Shown here piece by piece: positions 32,661 to 45,586 of a stretch of 64,000 bases of DNA; within the stretch, counting starts at the first letter, position 1, and every line of letters starts with the position of its first letter. The position numbers and the translations under genes are program-made. This DNA is from Scilla litardierei (lineage: Eukaryota; Streptophyta; Magnoliopsida; Asparagales; Asparagaceae), in contig CM061130.1 of NCBI GenBank assembly GCA_030789695.1, positions 10,841,860 to 10,905,859 on the forward strand, given 5' to 3'. Below the pieces are notes generated by a model, which worked only from the letters and a program-made list of their open reading frames with translations, ran no database searches and was not told the DNA's origin.

Positions 32661-35048
32661 TGTAGGGATTTTCAAGGTCCCTTAGAGCTAATTTATTGCT
32701 ATCCGTCCTAAGTCGGACAAACAAAATAAATAAAACAGCGGAAGAAATAATTTATTAAACTATTTAATAAATAATGCCCTAAGGAAAAATTCCCTAAGCC
32801 AGGAAATCTACTGACTCGAGTTGGGTCCGACCAACTCGAGAAAGTTCTAACTACTAATTAAACTAATTGCATATAAAATTGACTCACCCGGAATCTTGCC
32901 CTGGAGCAGGCAAGATGTTCCGCACTGTCTTGCGCTCAATGATTGGAGCCGCCTTCCGAGCCGTGTTGCGTCGCTCCTCGCCGCAGACTGGATCAGCTCC
33001 CGTAGCGCACTTCCGAGCCGTGTTGCGTCGCTCCTTGTCGCAGACTGGATCAGCTCCCGTAGCGCACCTTGCTTCCGAAGCCATCACTAGCCGTAGAAGA
33101 TTTCACTTGAGTAAACCCGTGTCGTAGACTTCCGAATCAGATTCGGACCTCCTCGTTGTCTTGCTAGGACTCGGTTGGAGGACAGGAAAATTTATAGAGG
33201 AAGAGAATAAATTTAGGCTGGATTAAGTTTGCTCAAAATATTCGTGAGCTCCTTAATCAGAGACTTGGTGCAAGAAACAAAGAAGGGAGTGCCCACCTAT
33301 TTATATAGGAGGCCGGCTCCCCTTCTTTTGTCATGAGCAATGTGGGACTAATGTTAGGAAGAGGGATATGGATTAATTCAATTTTGGTTAGTGTAGCTTA
33401 CACAAAGCCTTAACCTTCAACCAATTAATCCTCACTCATCGTTGAGCTCTAGAGATGATACAAGTTATCATTTCGAAGAGCTAGCGATGGTGAACGCGTA
33501 GGAACAAACGGCGACGAGATCCGAGTTCGTTTGACCCTTCAAACAATTGCTCAAAGTTGAGCAAAAACCCAAATTTCGTAGCCGTCAAGGGTTTCAACAA
33601 AAACCCTAAAATAACTTAAGTGGCGGGCGACCCGCTAAGCTTAGCGGGCGCGCCCGCCTAAGGCTACTGGGCACGCCCGCTAGGGCACGCCCGCGCGGGC
33701 TCAGCCCGCTGTCACCAGCGGGCTGCGCCCGCTGCAAGCAGCGGGCGGGCCCGCTGCACCCAGCGGGCGGGCCCGCTGGGACAGCGGGCAGCGGGCGGGC
33801 CTGCTGCAACAGCGGGCCGCGCCCGCTGCACCCAGCGGGCGGGCCCGCTGGGTCAGCGGGCCCCGCCCGTTTTGCTAAGTGGGTTTTATCCCACTTCCTC
33901 TTTTGCCTTTCTTGCGTTTCTGGGCTCATCCGAGCTCCGATTCCTACACGGTTTGATCTTCTGGATTCCATACGAAATTTCCTCCATTCCCAAGTGCTCC
34001 AATTTCACAACCAACTTGTGAATTTAATATTCTCTTTACATCTAATGATATCCTCTATACATTCTATCTGTTACTACGACGTGGATATTACTCGGTGTGA
34101 GACCCTACAGCCTGACCCTTACTACAGGCCGAGACTCGAAGTCTCAAGACGACAGTGGCCACTAGCAGTAGGTGTCGTCCCTGTTTCGGGATCATCGATT
34201 ACGTGATTGGTTCGTTTAAGCAAAAGTGCCTGACGAAATCACTCTGACTGTGACTGTGATAATTTCCGCAGTTTTAGTCCCTTCGTCATGACTATGTCAT
34301 TCGGCTAGTCTAGGGTATGGTACACTATCAACCCCATTGGCTAGCAGAGGTCGGTATACATCGGTCTTTGGTACATACAGGTTGTACAGGTTACAACATA
34401 CCTTGGCCAAGGTTTTACCGAGAGCCGTACTGACCTGTGACACTAACTTCCCATTAACGGAAGAGACGAATCCTCTGTTGATCACTACTTAGCTCATATG
34501 TTTCGAGTGTCACCCAGCCTAAGATCTTTCATCAGGCCTAGCCTCGAAGTTAGATCTTTAGACCTAAGTGACACTGTCCACACATAGCTTCATACAATGA
34601 TCTCAAGTCCTAAGGACCAACTTACATATTATCACTTAGAGTTATTAATGATAGTTTAGTTAATGTGTAACCATTTAATAACTCCCTGTTTGGGTCGTTC
34701 AGTGAACTCAGCTTTTACTGAGCACCTGCGTCCTGTTTCCGACTTCACCAAGTCGCTTGGTTATGAGACCAACCAGACAGGGACGCAATGGTCTGTCTGA
34801 TGTGTTGATATCCCTTATCTCGACACATCTATGACCATGAACACTTTTAAGATTCAAGCTATTAGAGGTCAGACATTTCTCATAATCGTAATCTACATTT
34901 CGAAACATGTGTGACCTAACTATGAATCCAAGGGAATAATCCGAGTAATGAACAACTCAGATAATACTTTACCAAAAAGAATACTTTCATTTATTGAACA
35001 AGATGTTTTATCAAGATAAATAGCCACGAGGGCATACATTTCTCTACA
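32661..35048 (-). repeat. 5' LTR of the minus-strand copia
   Basis: 2388 bp, matching 25847-28184 with few changes apart from the longer GC repeat at about 33621-33870. TATA-like element at 33298-33309. Followed by TSD agtgt. Confidence 0.9.
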
Positions 35049-35053
35049 AGTGT

Positions 35054-36203
35054 ATCCACTTGCACTTTTGGCCGTGCTTAGGCCTTAGTTGGTAAGAACT
35101 GATAACTGTGAACAAACAGAATCGGACGTGAAATGATAGCGTCTGGGACGACTCTTGACGGCTCAGACTTGACGACGAAGTCTGAGCCTGACAACAACAA
35201 CTTTTGATATCGTAGGGCTATCATGTGTGTGCGTGTGTGTGGACACCCTAGAATAACCCTTCCCGTCTTGTCACGTCCCGTCCCGTCTTGCACAGCCTTC
35301 AGGCAATACGGCACTCTCCGAGTGATCCCTTGTACTGATTCACAGCCTGCGGGCAATAGGGCACTCTCCAAGCTAGAGAGAGTGATCCCTTGTACTGATA
35401 CACAGCCTGCGGGTAATAGGGCACTAGCCAAGCTAGAGCGAGTGATCCCTTGTACTGTTTGTCTTGTCTTGTCTTCCTTGGGGTTTTGGGGTTGGGTTGA
35501 GCGTGCGCATGGCAAGAGGGTCTGATCCCCCTCGAAACGTAAGGCGTGAACCCTTTCGTTTCTCACTTGTCTTGTCTCGTCTTGTCCCGTCATGTCCCGA
35601 CTTGTCATGACACCTGTAGGTTAGTCCTGTAGTTAGTAGCACACGCTACGACTACTACTTGGTGCGCTTTACTTTCCTGCTGCGTTACTTCTTTTTGTTA
35701 CTCAGTTATAACCCCAGCATGCTAATCAACCAGTAAATCATTGTCAAAAAGTTGATACACTTGTAGTTTGGTCTAACCCTTTTTGTAGACCTTACCTGAC
35801 GTACAGTTCCTTCTTTTGGTGCTGTACGTCAGGTGTTGAGCCAGAGTACGTCGACGAGGTGGACTTGCCAGCAGACGGAGAGCCGGAGGACGTTGATCCG
35901 GAGTACGACCCAGAGGAGGACCAGAGTTAGAGACCTCTCATAGCTGATCCAGAGTTCTTTCTCAGTTTAGTTTGGGTGCGTAGCACTTTTTGTTTTCTTG
36001 ACTAGGTTGGGTGCTTGCACCGGTAGTTTCTTTTTCTGCAGTTGTAGCCCTTCGGGTGTTTTAGACTCACAGTACCTTGGATGCTATGTTTGGAATAAAA
36101 TGAAATGATATCTCTTTTCATTACTTTTATTGTTCCGTACTAACTTGCAGGGACCTGTTTCCTTCGTTTTGGAATACCACAGACGCTTATTGGGTCTGGG
36201 CTC
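35054..36203 (+). repeat. LTR2 of the gypsy tandem, part 2
   Basis: Resumes at ATCCACTTGCAC, matching 18041 onward in LTR1, and includes the hairpin triplet (35292-35452) and the 13-bp hairpin (35795-35835). It ends with ggctc (36199-36203), TSD of the coding-free element. Confidence 0.88.
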
Positions 36204-37353
36204 TGTAACGACCATTTTTCGTTGTACGTGCACGTGCTTTTGACCGTGCACGTATTAATTTTAGACCTTGTTTGTTTGTGAACACTTTAGTGTAATATGC
36301 CGTTGTGAACATCTCTGAGAGTATTAAATTGTGGTACTAATTTGGAACGACACTTCTCGGGTCGTTTTCCCACGATTTAATATTATTCGGAGAGACGTTG
36401 TGATTTTCACTTTTGACGGGAGACATTTCTATTTTTAGTTTCGTCATCCGACGTCAAAATTGAGATCCGTCTTCTTAGTAAGCCTTCTTTCGTCACCACG
36501 ATCACTCCGATATTTATTTTATAATTTTTGGAGTTCATTTGACCACTTTTACATTTTTTTCAAAGCTTTAAATATTTTTAATAACTACGTTTTAAATTAT
36601 TTTCGGCCAAATAAAATTTATTAAAGTTTAAAATGTTTTAAACAATTTTTGAGCCAAATCTTAGCCCCTAGCTTGGTTGCACCCAATCCCTATGTGATTA
36701 GGAAGGAGAGATTTGGATTTTAAATTATTTTAAACTCCTAATCCTATTAGAATTAGCCTTAGACCAAGTCAACCCCTCTACACTATATAAACAACCTCTA
36801 GGAAGACCTATTTTCGCAAGAAAATAACCCTAGCCGCTTCCAAAACTCAAATCCACTCTTACGACGATTCGTCGCAACGTTGCGACAGCCGTCACCCGCA
36901 CCGACCGAGCCAAACAGCCCCAAATCCCTGCTCCGACCGAAGGAAACCCCCGCACCAAGCTCCGTCCGCACCCCGCTACTACCGCCCGCTCCGTTCTCCC
37001 GCTCCGACCGAGAGAAGTTCTCGGTCTGACTGAGAGCTTGGACGCTCCACACGACCCGCTCCGCACCGCACAGCCACGCTTCGCAGACACGCTACGCACC
37101 CCGCTCCGCACCGTGTCTGACCGAAGCAGCCGCCCGCTCACGCCCGCATCGCTGCACGTTGCAACGTTGCAATGTTGCAACCCCCGCATCCGCAGCGCCG
37201 ACCGAGACATCGCCCTACACCGACCGAGACATCACCCCGCACCCGCCATTGCGACCGACCCCCGCAGCTGTACAGGCCCGTTCCCCCGCACCGACCGAGC
37301 AAAACCCCCGCACCAAGCGTGTCTGACCGAGAGCCAATCGTCGCAACCCCGCA
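36204..37353 (+). repeat. 5' LTR fragment of the coding-free element
   Basis: Matches 38683 onward up to CAACCCCGCA at 37353, then diverges. It contains TATA ctatataaac (36783-36792) and the GACCGAG palindrome leader (36895-37330). Confidence 0.82.
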
Positions 37354-38669
37354 TACCGGATGTTGCATGCGTGCATACCGTGAGGTATACACGACTATTG
37401 CACATCTTAATTATGTATGTGTAGATGTGTTGGTATACTAATTATAGGTAGTAGGCTTTGGAGTGAATATATATGTTACATGTGTGAGACTCTACGGTGA
37501 ATACATGTATTAGGGAGGGTATTATAATTATACTTATGCTGAGGTCTGTATTATTATTATGGTATACAGAGTGATTGAGCTATGTGAGTATTACCTGACT
37601 AAATATTAAGCGTGCTTGACATATGTTATGTATATGGTTGTATTGGTAGATGTGTATACATTGAGTGGTGTTGGTATATGTATAAAGACCGTGTTACGCA
37701 TATAGAATATTCTGATATGTGTATTGAGTCTCACTCAAGCTTGAGTGGGTATACTCTAAGTATATTGTTATGTATGACTGTAGTTGAATATAGCGAAGTC
37801 TGAGGTATGTATAGTGATAGGAGTGTTTGTGCCTGGTTGTGTTACGCACATGATTGTGGGTCGCTACACCAGTATATAGTTATAGGTGTTGGTCTTGTGG
37901 TATAGTTAATTATTAAGGACTTGCTTGTGTTAGCATATGTGTGCTAGCTAAACTAGGTGCGTAGATGTGCTAAGCATATAGTGGTGTGATTGGTATGTAT
38001 ATGAATGGAATGTTAGCATGTATGGGGGTGCACCATGCACGGGTAATTATGTGCTTAGTTATAGTTATTGGTGACTATGGTATATGTGGCGTGTCGTAAA
38101 TACAGTTACAAGACCGTACGTAATGTGAAGGTGGTGAAATATTTGCATGCATTTGAATGACTATATATTGTGAAATTATAGTAGTGGTGAATGCATATAG
38201 AGGTAGTAAATCTTGAATTAATAATGGTATGGTGTGACTACATGAGTTGATGTGTTTGGTGTTGGATGTACACTAGGAAATATTAGTGAGTCGTATACCC
38301 ATGTTGGTTTGGTGCATAGGTAGTTATCTATGCGTAGAGTAATGATTGTATTTGCTAAGTGTGAGACTATCCTTATGTGAGTATCTGAACAATTGTTTTA
38401 TGCTAGGAAGGTAGTAGTTATATAAGGGATGTACGTATATGTATATGATTGAAATACATGTATGAAATTGACTGACTATAATAGGTATAAGTATATAACG
38501 TATATGAATATATATATATATACATGTTGGTAGTGTTAATGTTTGACTACCTAGTGCATATATAAGCACTTGTAATGACTATACCTGGTTTGAATTGTAA
38601 TGTGACATGATTGGGGTAGTTACTAGAACGACTAGATATGTTAGAAAGTCCGAGGAAGGACTTTATTCT
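37354..38669 (+). other. AT-rich noncoding internal remnant
   Basis: About 1.3 kb rich in TATGTG/TATATG words, with a short TA run at 38508-38521. No gag, pol or chromodomain motif is seen on either strand. Confidence 0.6.
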
Positions 38670-38682
38670 AAGGTTGGGAGGA

Positions 38683-41522
38683 TGTAACGACCACTTTTCG
38701 TTGTACGTGCACGTGCTTTTGACCGTGCACGTATTAATTTTAGACCTTGTTTGTTTGTGAACACTCTAGTGTAATATGCCGTTGTGAACGTCTCTGAGAG
38801 TATTAAATTGTGGCACTCATTTGGAACGACACTTCTCGGGTCGTTTTCCCACGATTTAATATTATTCGGAGAGACGTTGTGATTTTCACTTTTGACGGGA
38901 GACATTTCTATTTTTAGTTTCGTCATCCGACGTCGAAATTGAGATCCGTCTTCTTAGTAAGCTTTCTTTCGTCACCACGATCACTCCGATATTTATTTTA
39001 TAATTTTTGGAGTTCATTTGACCACTTTTACATTTTTTTCAAAGCTTTAAATATTTTTAATAGCTACGTTTTAAATTATTTTCGGACAAATAAAATTTAT
39101 TTAAGTTTAAAACGTTTTAAACAATTTTTGAGCCAAATCTTAGCCCCTAGCTTGGCCGCACCCAATCCCTATGTGATTAGGAAGGAGAGATTTGGATTTT
39201 AAATTATTTTAAACTCCTAATCCTATTAGAATTAGCCCTAGACCAAGTCAACCCATCTACACTATATAAACAACCTCTATGAAGACCTATTTTCGCAAGA
39301 AAATAATCCTAGCCGCTTCCAAAACTCAAATCCACACTTGCGACGATTCGTCGCAACGTTGCGACGGCCGTCACCCACACCGACCGAGCCAAACACCCGC
39401 AAATCCCCGCTCCGACCGAAGGAAACCCCCGCACCAAGCTCCGTCCGCACCCCGCTGCTACCGCCTGCTCCGTTCTCCCGCTCCGACCGAGAGGAGCTCT
39501 CGGTCTGACCGAGAGCTTGTCGCTCCGCACGACCTGCTCCGCACCACACATCCCCGCTTCGCAGACCCGCTACGCACCCCGCTACGCACAGTGTCTGTCC
39601 GAAGCAGCAGCCCGCTCACGCACGCATCGCTGCACGTTGCAACGTTGCAATGTTGCAACCCACGCATCCGCAGTGCCGACCGAGACATCGCCCCGCACCG
39701 ACCGAGACATCACCCCGCACCCGCCATTGCGACCGACCCCTGCAGCTGCACAGGCCCGTTCCCCCGCACCGACCGAGCAAAACCCCCGCACCAAGCGTGT
39801 CTAACCGAGAGCCAATCGTCGCAACCCCGCACCCGTCGCACCACTTGTCACCGTGGGCCCCCCAAGTTCTCCAGAGGTATTGTGGGTCCCCTATTGGTCC
39901 CTAGGACTACTGTGGGCCCCACCTAGGTGCTTTTTCTCCGACGATTTGCCGCGTACGACGTTGCGATACGTCATAGCCAGTCGTCGCGTGTGCTAGCTTT
40001 GGAATCTGGATTCATTGCTCTGGTTGCTGCTCTAAACTTTCCAGCGAGGAATCTACATTGGAATCTGGACTTGGAGCGCGTTCTCTTATTCCAATTCCTG
40101 GCGTCGCTACCCGACACCAGTGTAGCTTTCGTGTCGTGTTGAGGTAACGCTTTGCACCCCTAGGACCCCCAATCCATTGCATGCTAATCAAGACTAAAAT
40201 TGATGTTTTTAAAGTATTTTAAATGTTTTAGAATTCACTAATCAAGATTAATAATATGGACTTTAGGCCGGTGGACTTGTGCACGTAGGATAATTGTGAC
40301 TTTAGACTCGTTGGACGGTGTGCTCAGACGTTGTACTTGCAGGAAAGTGAAACTTGCCAACTCTTGTGTAGGGCCATGTTTTTAGGCCACTTCCTTGTTT
40401 CCAGCGTAAAAGAGACTAGACGGTGAAATGATAGATGTCTAGACGCAACTTTAGGGTCTAGCTTGACAACGAAGCTAGATCCGTCACCCTGTCATGTCAT
40501 GCATGCATTGGTATCTGTCACGTTTAAATTCCTTAACTGTACGCACGTTTAACTGCCATGCATTGCATTCTACATGTCTTCCAAGTTGATTGTTGCATTC
40601 GTAGCACACGCTACAATACTTGTACTTGTACTTCCTTGTCCGGCTAGGTGCACCCCTATGCCATCATGGTAAAACACTTCCTGGCTCGTGATCCAGAAGC
40701 GGGCCTCATGTGTTGGTCAAAAGCCAATGCCCGATACACATAGAGGGGTAGGGATAAGCGATCACTTGAGCTTAGGAGTTGGCCCGATCAGCCACTCTAG
40801 CCAAAAGGCGTAATCTCTGTGCACGAGGTGCTTACTTGACTTGTACTTGTCTTTGTGAATGATTCATGTAAAACTTGTCATCCATGCCATGTTTAAATGC
40901 CATGCTCGTACTTTACTTTACTTTACTTTACTTGTTGTACTCATACTTTAAACTGTCATGTCATTGCATTCATGCTAGAACTGCTAGGTTGCTTTACCTA
41001 CTTTCAGTTTCCTTGCACAAGTCTCTTGGAGACTTGCTGACATGTGCCCCTTGCTCTTTTGGGTGTCACATGTTAGACCCTGAGCCAGAGACCGTAGCTG
41101 AGTACGTGATTGTTGCTGATGCTAAGCCTGAGCCCAAGTCTGTCCAGGAGGAGTTTTGCGGACACCGGTGACCTTTCTTAGTGACCATGCTGATTCTCCT
41201 TTTGTTTTAGGATTTCTGTTAGTTGTCGGTGTGTGGCACCTTTGTTTTGTACGTTGTACTTTCGTTGGCCATGTTTGGGCCTTTAGACTCTTTTTCTTTT
41301 CAGCCTGGTGGCTTTTTCTGTGATGTTAAAACTTATTTTATGGATATTCTGAGATATCTCTTTTGTCTCATTTCATTATTATTATCTTTGTTTCGTTTCG
41401 CGTTGCAAGGACCTACAGTTTAAAGTTGATTGACGCTTATCAGATTTGCAGCTTTGTAGCTTCAAGTCTGAGCGGACCTTCTCACGTCTTGCCTCCACAT
41501 TTTTGGGAAGCGGGGCGTGACA
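38683..41522 (+). repeat. 3' LTR of the coding-free element
   Basis: 2840 bp. TATA at 39262-39271; a palindrome leader with GACCGAGAG-GAG-CTCTCGGTC at 39485-39505; an ACTTT-type microsatellite at about 40911-40935; and an open acidic stretch at about 41074-41171 comparable in place to that of the tandem LTR. Confidence 0.85.
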
Positions 41523-41527
41523 GGCTC

Positions 41528-41595
41528 TCAGCCCCGGCCTAAGCGGGCCTTAGTCACGCTTCGCCTCCATCCTTTTTGGGAAGCGGGGCGTGACA
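41528..41595 (+). repeat. LTR2 of the gypsy tandem, last part
   Basis: The last 68 bases, ending GGGGCGTGACA, directly followed by internal 2. This completes a 2.97-kb LTR interrupted twice. Confidence 0.88.
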
Positions 41596-41719
41596 GGTTT
41601 TAGTGGTGGCCCATGCAGGTCCCATCCTTCTGCGAATACGAAACGATCAAAGTATTGAATTTCATTTTATTATCATCCAGTAATCGTACGAGTCTAATCT
41701 CTGTGTTTCTGTCAATAGG

Positions 41720-42863
41720 ATGGCAGGACGACGCGTTACCCGATCAGGGAACTCAGGCGATGGAGTTCCGGAGGACCAGGGCGAAGACTTCCGTCAGTTT
41801 CTGGGTGTGATGAGGGAGATGCTGGATTTTCAGTATCAGTTGGTTCAGCAGTCCCAGCGTGCTGCCCAGGCTATTCCAGTTGCACCACCACCCCCTCCGC
41901 CTGCCCCACGAGCTGCTCCAGGAGTGAAGCAGTTCAACGAGCTCCAGCCGAGGACATTTTCGGGGAAGGAGGGACCCCTAGCTGCTAACGAGTGGATCCA
42001 GAGCATGGAGGAGAAGTTAGATGCTGTGAAGATTCCTGACGATACCCGAGTGGAGATAGTGAAGATGCAGCTGATGGAGAATGCGAGGAACTGGTGGCGC
42101 ATCGAGGAGAGGCGTCTTGAGAAGCCAGTGGGGTGGAAGATCAGATCGATGTTCAATGACAAGTATTTCACCAAGTCTGCTAGGAGGGAGCTGATGAGAA
42201 AGTTTATAGATCTGAAGCAAGGGGATATGACTGTCGAGGAGTATGAAGCTGAGTTTGAGATGCTGAGCCGTTTTGCCCCGCATATGGTAAGGAAGGAGGA
42301 GAAGCGAGCTGATCGCTTTCGTTAGGGACTGCGTCCGAAGATTCAGGCTTCTATGTCTTCGGCGAGTTTCACGACTATGAGGGAGGTGCTAGATGCTGCG
42401 AAGAATCATGAGATCATAGCTCTTCTGCCTGACCCTTCAGCTGATAAAGGGAAGTGTCCTATGGAGCAGTACCAGCCACCTGCTAGGCCGGCGATGAGGC
42501 CAGTTCAGACGGTACCATTCAAGAGGCCTGGAGCACCAGTTCAGATTTAGGGCAAGGGCACGTGCCACTTCTGCGGAATGCCTGGACATGTTCAGGCCAC
42601 CTGCAGAAAGAAGATGGGACTATGCTTAGTTTGTGGAGATGCCTCGCATGTAGCGAAGGATTGTCCGAGAGCTCGTCATGATGTAGTTGGAGCACCAGCC
42701 CCGCTGCAGATGAGAGCGCCTGCCCCAATCCAGATAGGACCTGTTGTACGTGGACCACCCTTGGTGCCACAGAAGCAGATGTTTCAGCGAGCAGCACAGC
42801 CCCAGAGGCCGGCGTATACCATGACAGCTATTGAGACTGAGGAGCTGGATGTAGTTATAGCAG
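41720..42863 (+). pseudogene. gag: Tekay-like gag, copy 2
   Basis: The second gag of the tandem, closely similar to 19384-20530. It has the same Pro-rich head, capsid motifs and two CCHC knuckles (CHFCGMPGHVQATC and CLVCGDASHVAKDC). Lesions: TAG at 42323-42325 where copy 1 has CAG, and TAG at 42548-42550 shared with copy 1. One codon is missing after PVGWK. The frame runs to the candidate intron at 42864. Confidence 0.82.
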
Positions 42864-42974
42864 GTAACTCTTGATCCTAGTCTTTCATTTCATAGTTTAG
42901 ATCTTATTATTTGTGTTGTTTTTTGACTTGTTTGTTAGATTAGCTTGGTTTGACCGTAGTCGTTTATATCTTAG
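42864..42974 (+). other. Candidate 111-nt intron, copy 2
   Basis: Same ends (GTAACTCTTG, ATATCTTAG) and length as 20531-20641, with substitutions near its middle. Joining its flanks restores the gag-protease frame. Confidence 0.58.
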
Positions 42975-44070
42975 GCACCATTCTAGTGTCCTCTCACCCA
43001 GCCTTGGCTTTGTTCGACTCCGGTGTATCTATGTGCATCATATCCCAGAGGTTTGTAACAAAGCACTCCATTCCCACCCATACACTCCCTAAGTGTTGGG
43101 ACATCACCACAGGGAACGGAGTGGTGACAGTGAATTTGGGATGTCGATCGATTTCTTTGGTGGTCAGTGGACACGAGCTCTTTGCAGATTTCATTGTCCA
43201 CGATCTGCCACACTTTGATGTCGTCCTTGGCATCGATTGGTTGGGAGATTTCCACGCCTCGATCGACTGTCACAGCAAGAGGGTGGTGTTCCGGATTCCA
43301 GGCCATCCGGAGTTCGAGTTCTGTAGCAGAGATGAGTCGCTTGGGCCCATCAGGTTTCGGGCCAAGCCGGAGGTGCCGATTGTTGCAGCCATGCAGATGG
43401 AGATGGAGATCAAACGACCAGCAGTCGTCAGAGACTTCGACGACGTCTTCCCGGAGGATATCTCGGGTCTACCACCCGACAGAGCTCTAGAATTTGGTAT
43501 TGATCTTATGCCGGGAGCGCAGCCGATATCGAAGGCACCGTACCGTATGGCTCCCGCTGAGCTCGAGGAGCTGCGGAAGCAGTTAGATGAGTTGCTGCAG
43601 AAGGATTTCATCCACCCTAGTGTGTCACCATGGGGTGCACCAGTTTTGCTAGTGAAGAAGAAGGATGGGTCGTGCAGGATGTGCGTGGACTATCAAGGGC
43701 TGAATGCTGTCACCGTAAAGAATAAGTATCTGTTGCCGCGCATTGACGATATCTTTGATCAGCTTGGAGGTTCGAGAGTCTTCTCGAAGTTGGACTTGAG
43801 GAGCGGGTACCATTAGTTGAAGGTGAAGAAGGATGATGTTCCAAAGACGGCTTTCCGGATGAAGTACGGACATTATGAGTTCGGGGTCATGCCGTTTGGC
43901 GTGACCTGCTCCAGCTGTGTTCATGAATTTGATGAATTTGATTTTCTACGACTTCCTGGATAAGTTTGTCGTTATCTTCATTGACGACATTCTTATTTAT
44001 TCGAAGTCAGAGGAGGAGCACAGCTGTCATCTGAGGACAGTGCTGGAGACGCTGAGGTGACATAAGCTTT
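42975..44070 (+). pseudogene. pol: Tekay-like pol, copy 2, truncated in RT
   Basis: Protease [12 protein letters not shown] (Ala to Val after the DSG) and RT up to just past [12 protein letters not shown] at 43814-43816 replaces CAG, two bases are missing near 43906, and a TGA lies close to the truncation. At 44070 the sequence jumps into mid-LTR, losing the rest of RT, RNase H, integrase and the first half of LTR3. Both parents share ttt at the junction, suggesting microhomology-mediated deletion. Confidence 0.82.
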
Positions 44071-45581
44071 GAACTAAAATTTATTTTCCAGCACCAGTAA
44101 AACGTTGTACAAATCTAAAAAATCGACGAATGGACTTTGTTGACTGTGCACATAGGATTAGATCGTCGATTAGGCTGAAACATCAAAATGTGGCTTTTGA
44201 CGAATAGGATAGCCCCGATAACCTAGAAACGAACCCTAATAGGATTTGATGAAATTGAGACCTGACACCGTCGCCACGGCACTATTTCAGACGGACTACC
44301 GCGGACGAGACGCTTGGACGAGACGCTTCGAGAGGACGACACACTCGCCATTGCAGGCAAGTATATCCACTTGCACTTTTGGCCGTGCTTAGGCCTTAGT
44401 TGGTTAGAACTGATAACTGTGAACAAACAGAACCGGACGTGAAATGATAGCGTCCGGGACGACTCCTGATGGCTCAGACTTGACGACGAAGTCTGAGCTT
44501 GACAACAACAACTTCTGATATCGTAGGGCTATCATGTGTGTTTTTATGTGTGGACACCCTAGAATAACCCTTCCCGTCTTGTCACGTCCCGTCCCGTCTT
44601 GCACAGCCTGCGGGCAATAGGGCACTCTCCGAGTGATCCCTTGTACTGATTCACAGCCTACGGATAATAGGGCACTCTCCAAGCTAGAGAGAGTGATTCC
44701 TTGTACTGATACACAGCCTGCGGGCAATAGGGCACTCGCCAAGCTAGAGCGAGTGATCCCTTGTACTGTTTGTCTTGTCTTGTCTTCCTTGGGGTTTGGG
44801 GTTGGGTTGAGCGTGCACACGGCAAGAGCGTCTGATCCCCCTCGAACCGTAAGGCGTGAACCCTTTCGTGTCTCACTTGTCTTGTATCGTCTTGTCCCAT
44901 CACGTCCCGACTTGTCATGACACCTGTAGGTTAGTCCCGTAGTTAGTAGCACACGCTACGACTACTACTTGCTGCGCTTTACTTTCCTGCTGCGTTACTT
45001 CTTTTTGTTACTCAGTTATAACCCCAGCATGCTAATCAACCAGTAAATCGTTGTCAAAAAGTTGATACACTTGTAGTTTGGTCTAACCCTTTTTGTAGAC
45101 CTTACCTGACGTACAGTTCCTTCTTTTGGTGCTGTACGTCAGGTGTTGAGCCAGAGTACGTCGACGAGGTGGACTTGCCAGCAGACGGAGCACCGGAGGA
45201 CGTTGATCCGGAGTACGACCCAGAGGAGGACCAGAGTTAGAGGCCTCTCGTAGCTGATCCAGAGTTCTTTCTCAGTTTAGTTTGGGTGCGTCGCACTTTT
45301 TGTTTTCTTGACTAGGTTGGGTGCTTGCACCGGTAGTTTCTTTTTCTGCAGTTGTAGCCCTTCAGGCGTTTTAGACTCTCAGTACCTTGGATGCTATGTT
45401 TGGAATAAAATGAAATGATATCTCTTTTCAATACTTTTATTGTTCCGTACTAACTTGCAGGGACCTGTTTCCTTCGTTTTGGAATACCACAGACGCTTAT
45501 TGGGTCTGGGCTCTCAGCCCCGGCCTAAGCGGGCCTTAGTCACGATTCGCCTCCGTCCTTTTTGGGAAGCGGGGCGTGACA
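44071..45581 (+). repeat. LTR3 of the gypsy tandem, 5'-truncated
   Basis: Matches LTR1 from about 17747 to its end, including the hairpin triplet (44602-44761) and the 13-bp hairpin (45108-45148). It ends GGGGCGTGACA, followed by TSD agaga (45582-45586). Confidence 0.87.
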
Positions 45582-45586
45582 AGAGA

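Larger units (their letters stand above)
25847..35048 (-). mobile_element. Tork/Angela-like Ty1-copia element without recognisable gag
   Basis: 9.2 kb, flanked by TSD agtgt (25842-25846 and 35049-35053), inserted in LTR2. On the minus strand: LTR (35048-32661), iMet PBS (32659-32647), a 1.2-kb leader with no gag, a nearly intact pol (31441-28205), a PPT-like GTGGGAGA, and LTR (28184-25847). The LTRs look about 98-99% alike apart from a GC-rich repeat length difference, making this one of the youngest insertions. The lineage call rests on integrase and RT sequence style. Confidence 0.88.
36204..41522 (+). mobile_element. Coding-free gypsy derivative with truncated 5' LTR
   Basis: Flanked by TSD ggctc (36199-36203 and 41523-41527). 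A 5' LTR fragment (36204-37353) is joined to 1.3 kb of AT-rich noncoding sequence, a PPT (38670-38682) and a complete 2840-bp 3' LTR (38683-41522). The right part of the 5' LTR, the PBS, gag and pol are missing. The LTR begins TGTAACGACC and ends GGGGCGTGACA, related to but clearly distinct from the tandem's LTR. The TSD shows the element inserted normally, so the deletion came later or the deleted copy was mobilised in trans. Confidence 0.82.
16293..45581 (+). mobile_element. Tandem Tekay/Del-like chromovirus (LTR-int-LTR-int-LTR)
   Basis: Flanked by TSD agaga (16288-16292 and 45582-45586). With two later insertions removed, the order is LTR1 (16293-19259), internal 1 (19260-24098), LTR2 (24099-25846 + 35054-36203 + 41528-41595), truncated internal 2 (41596-44070) and truncated LTR3 (44071-45581). 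LTR1 is 2967 bp and the reassembled LTR2 about 2966 bp. A single TSD pair on the outermost LTRs shows that the tandem occupies one insertion site, as expected from unequal LTR recombination between alleles, or from a tandem cDNA. Integrase order, the C-terminal chromodomain-like end and sequence style fit the Tekay/Del lineage. Confidence 0.88.

Noticed and set aside
37354..38669. Possible captured gene in the coding-free element
   Set aside because: AT-rich with no frame or motif; reads as 3' noncoding sequence before the PPT.
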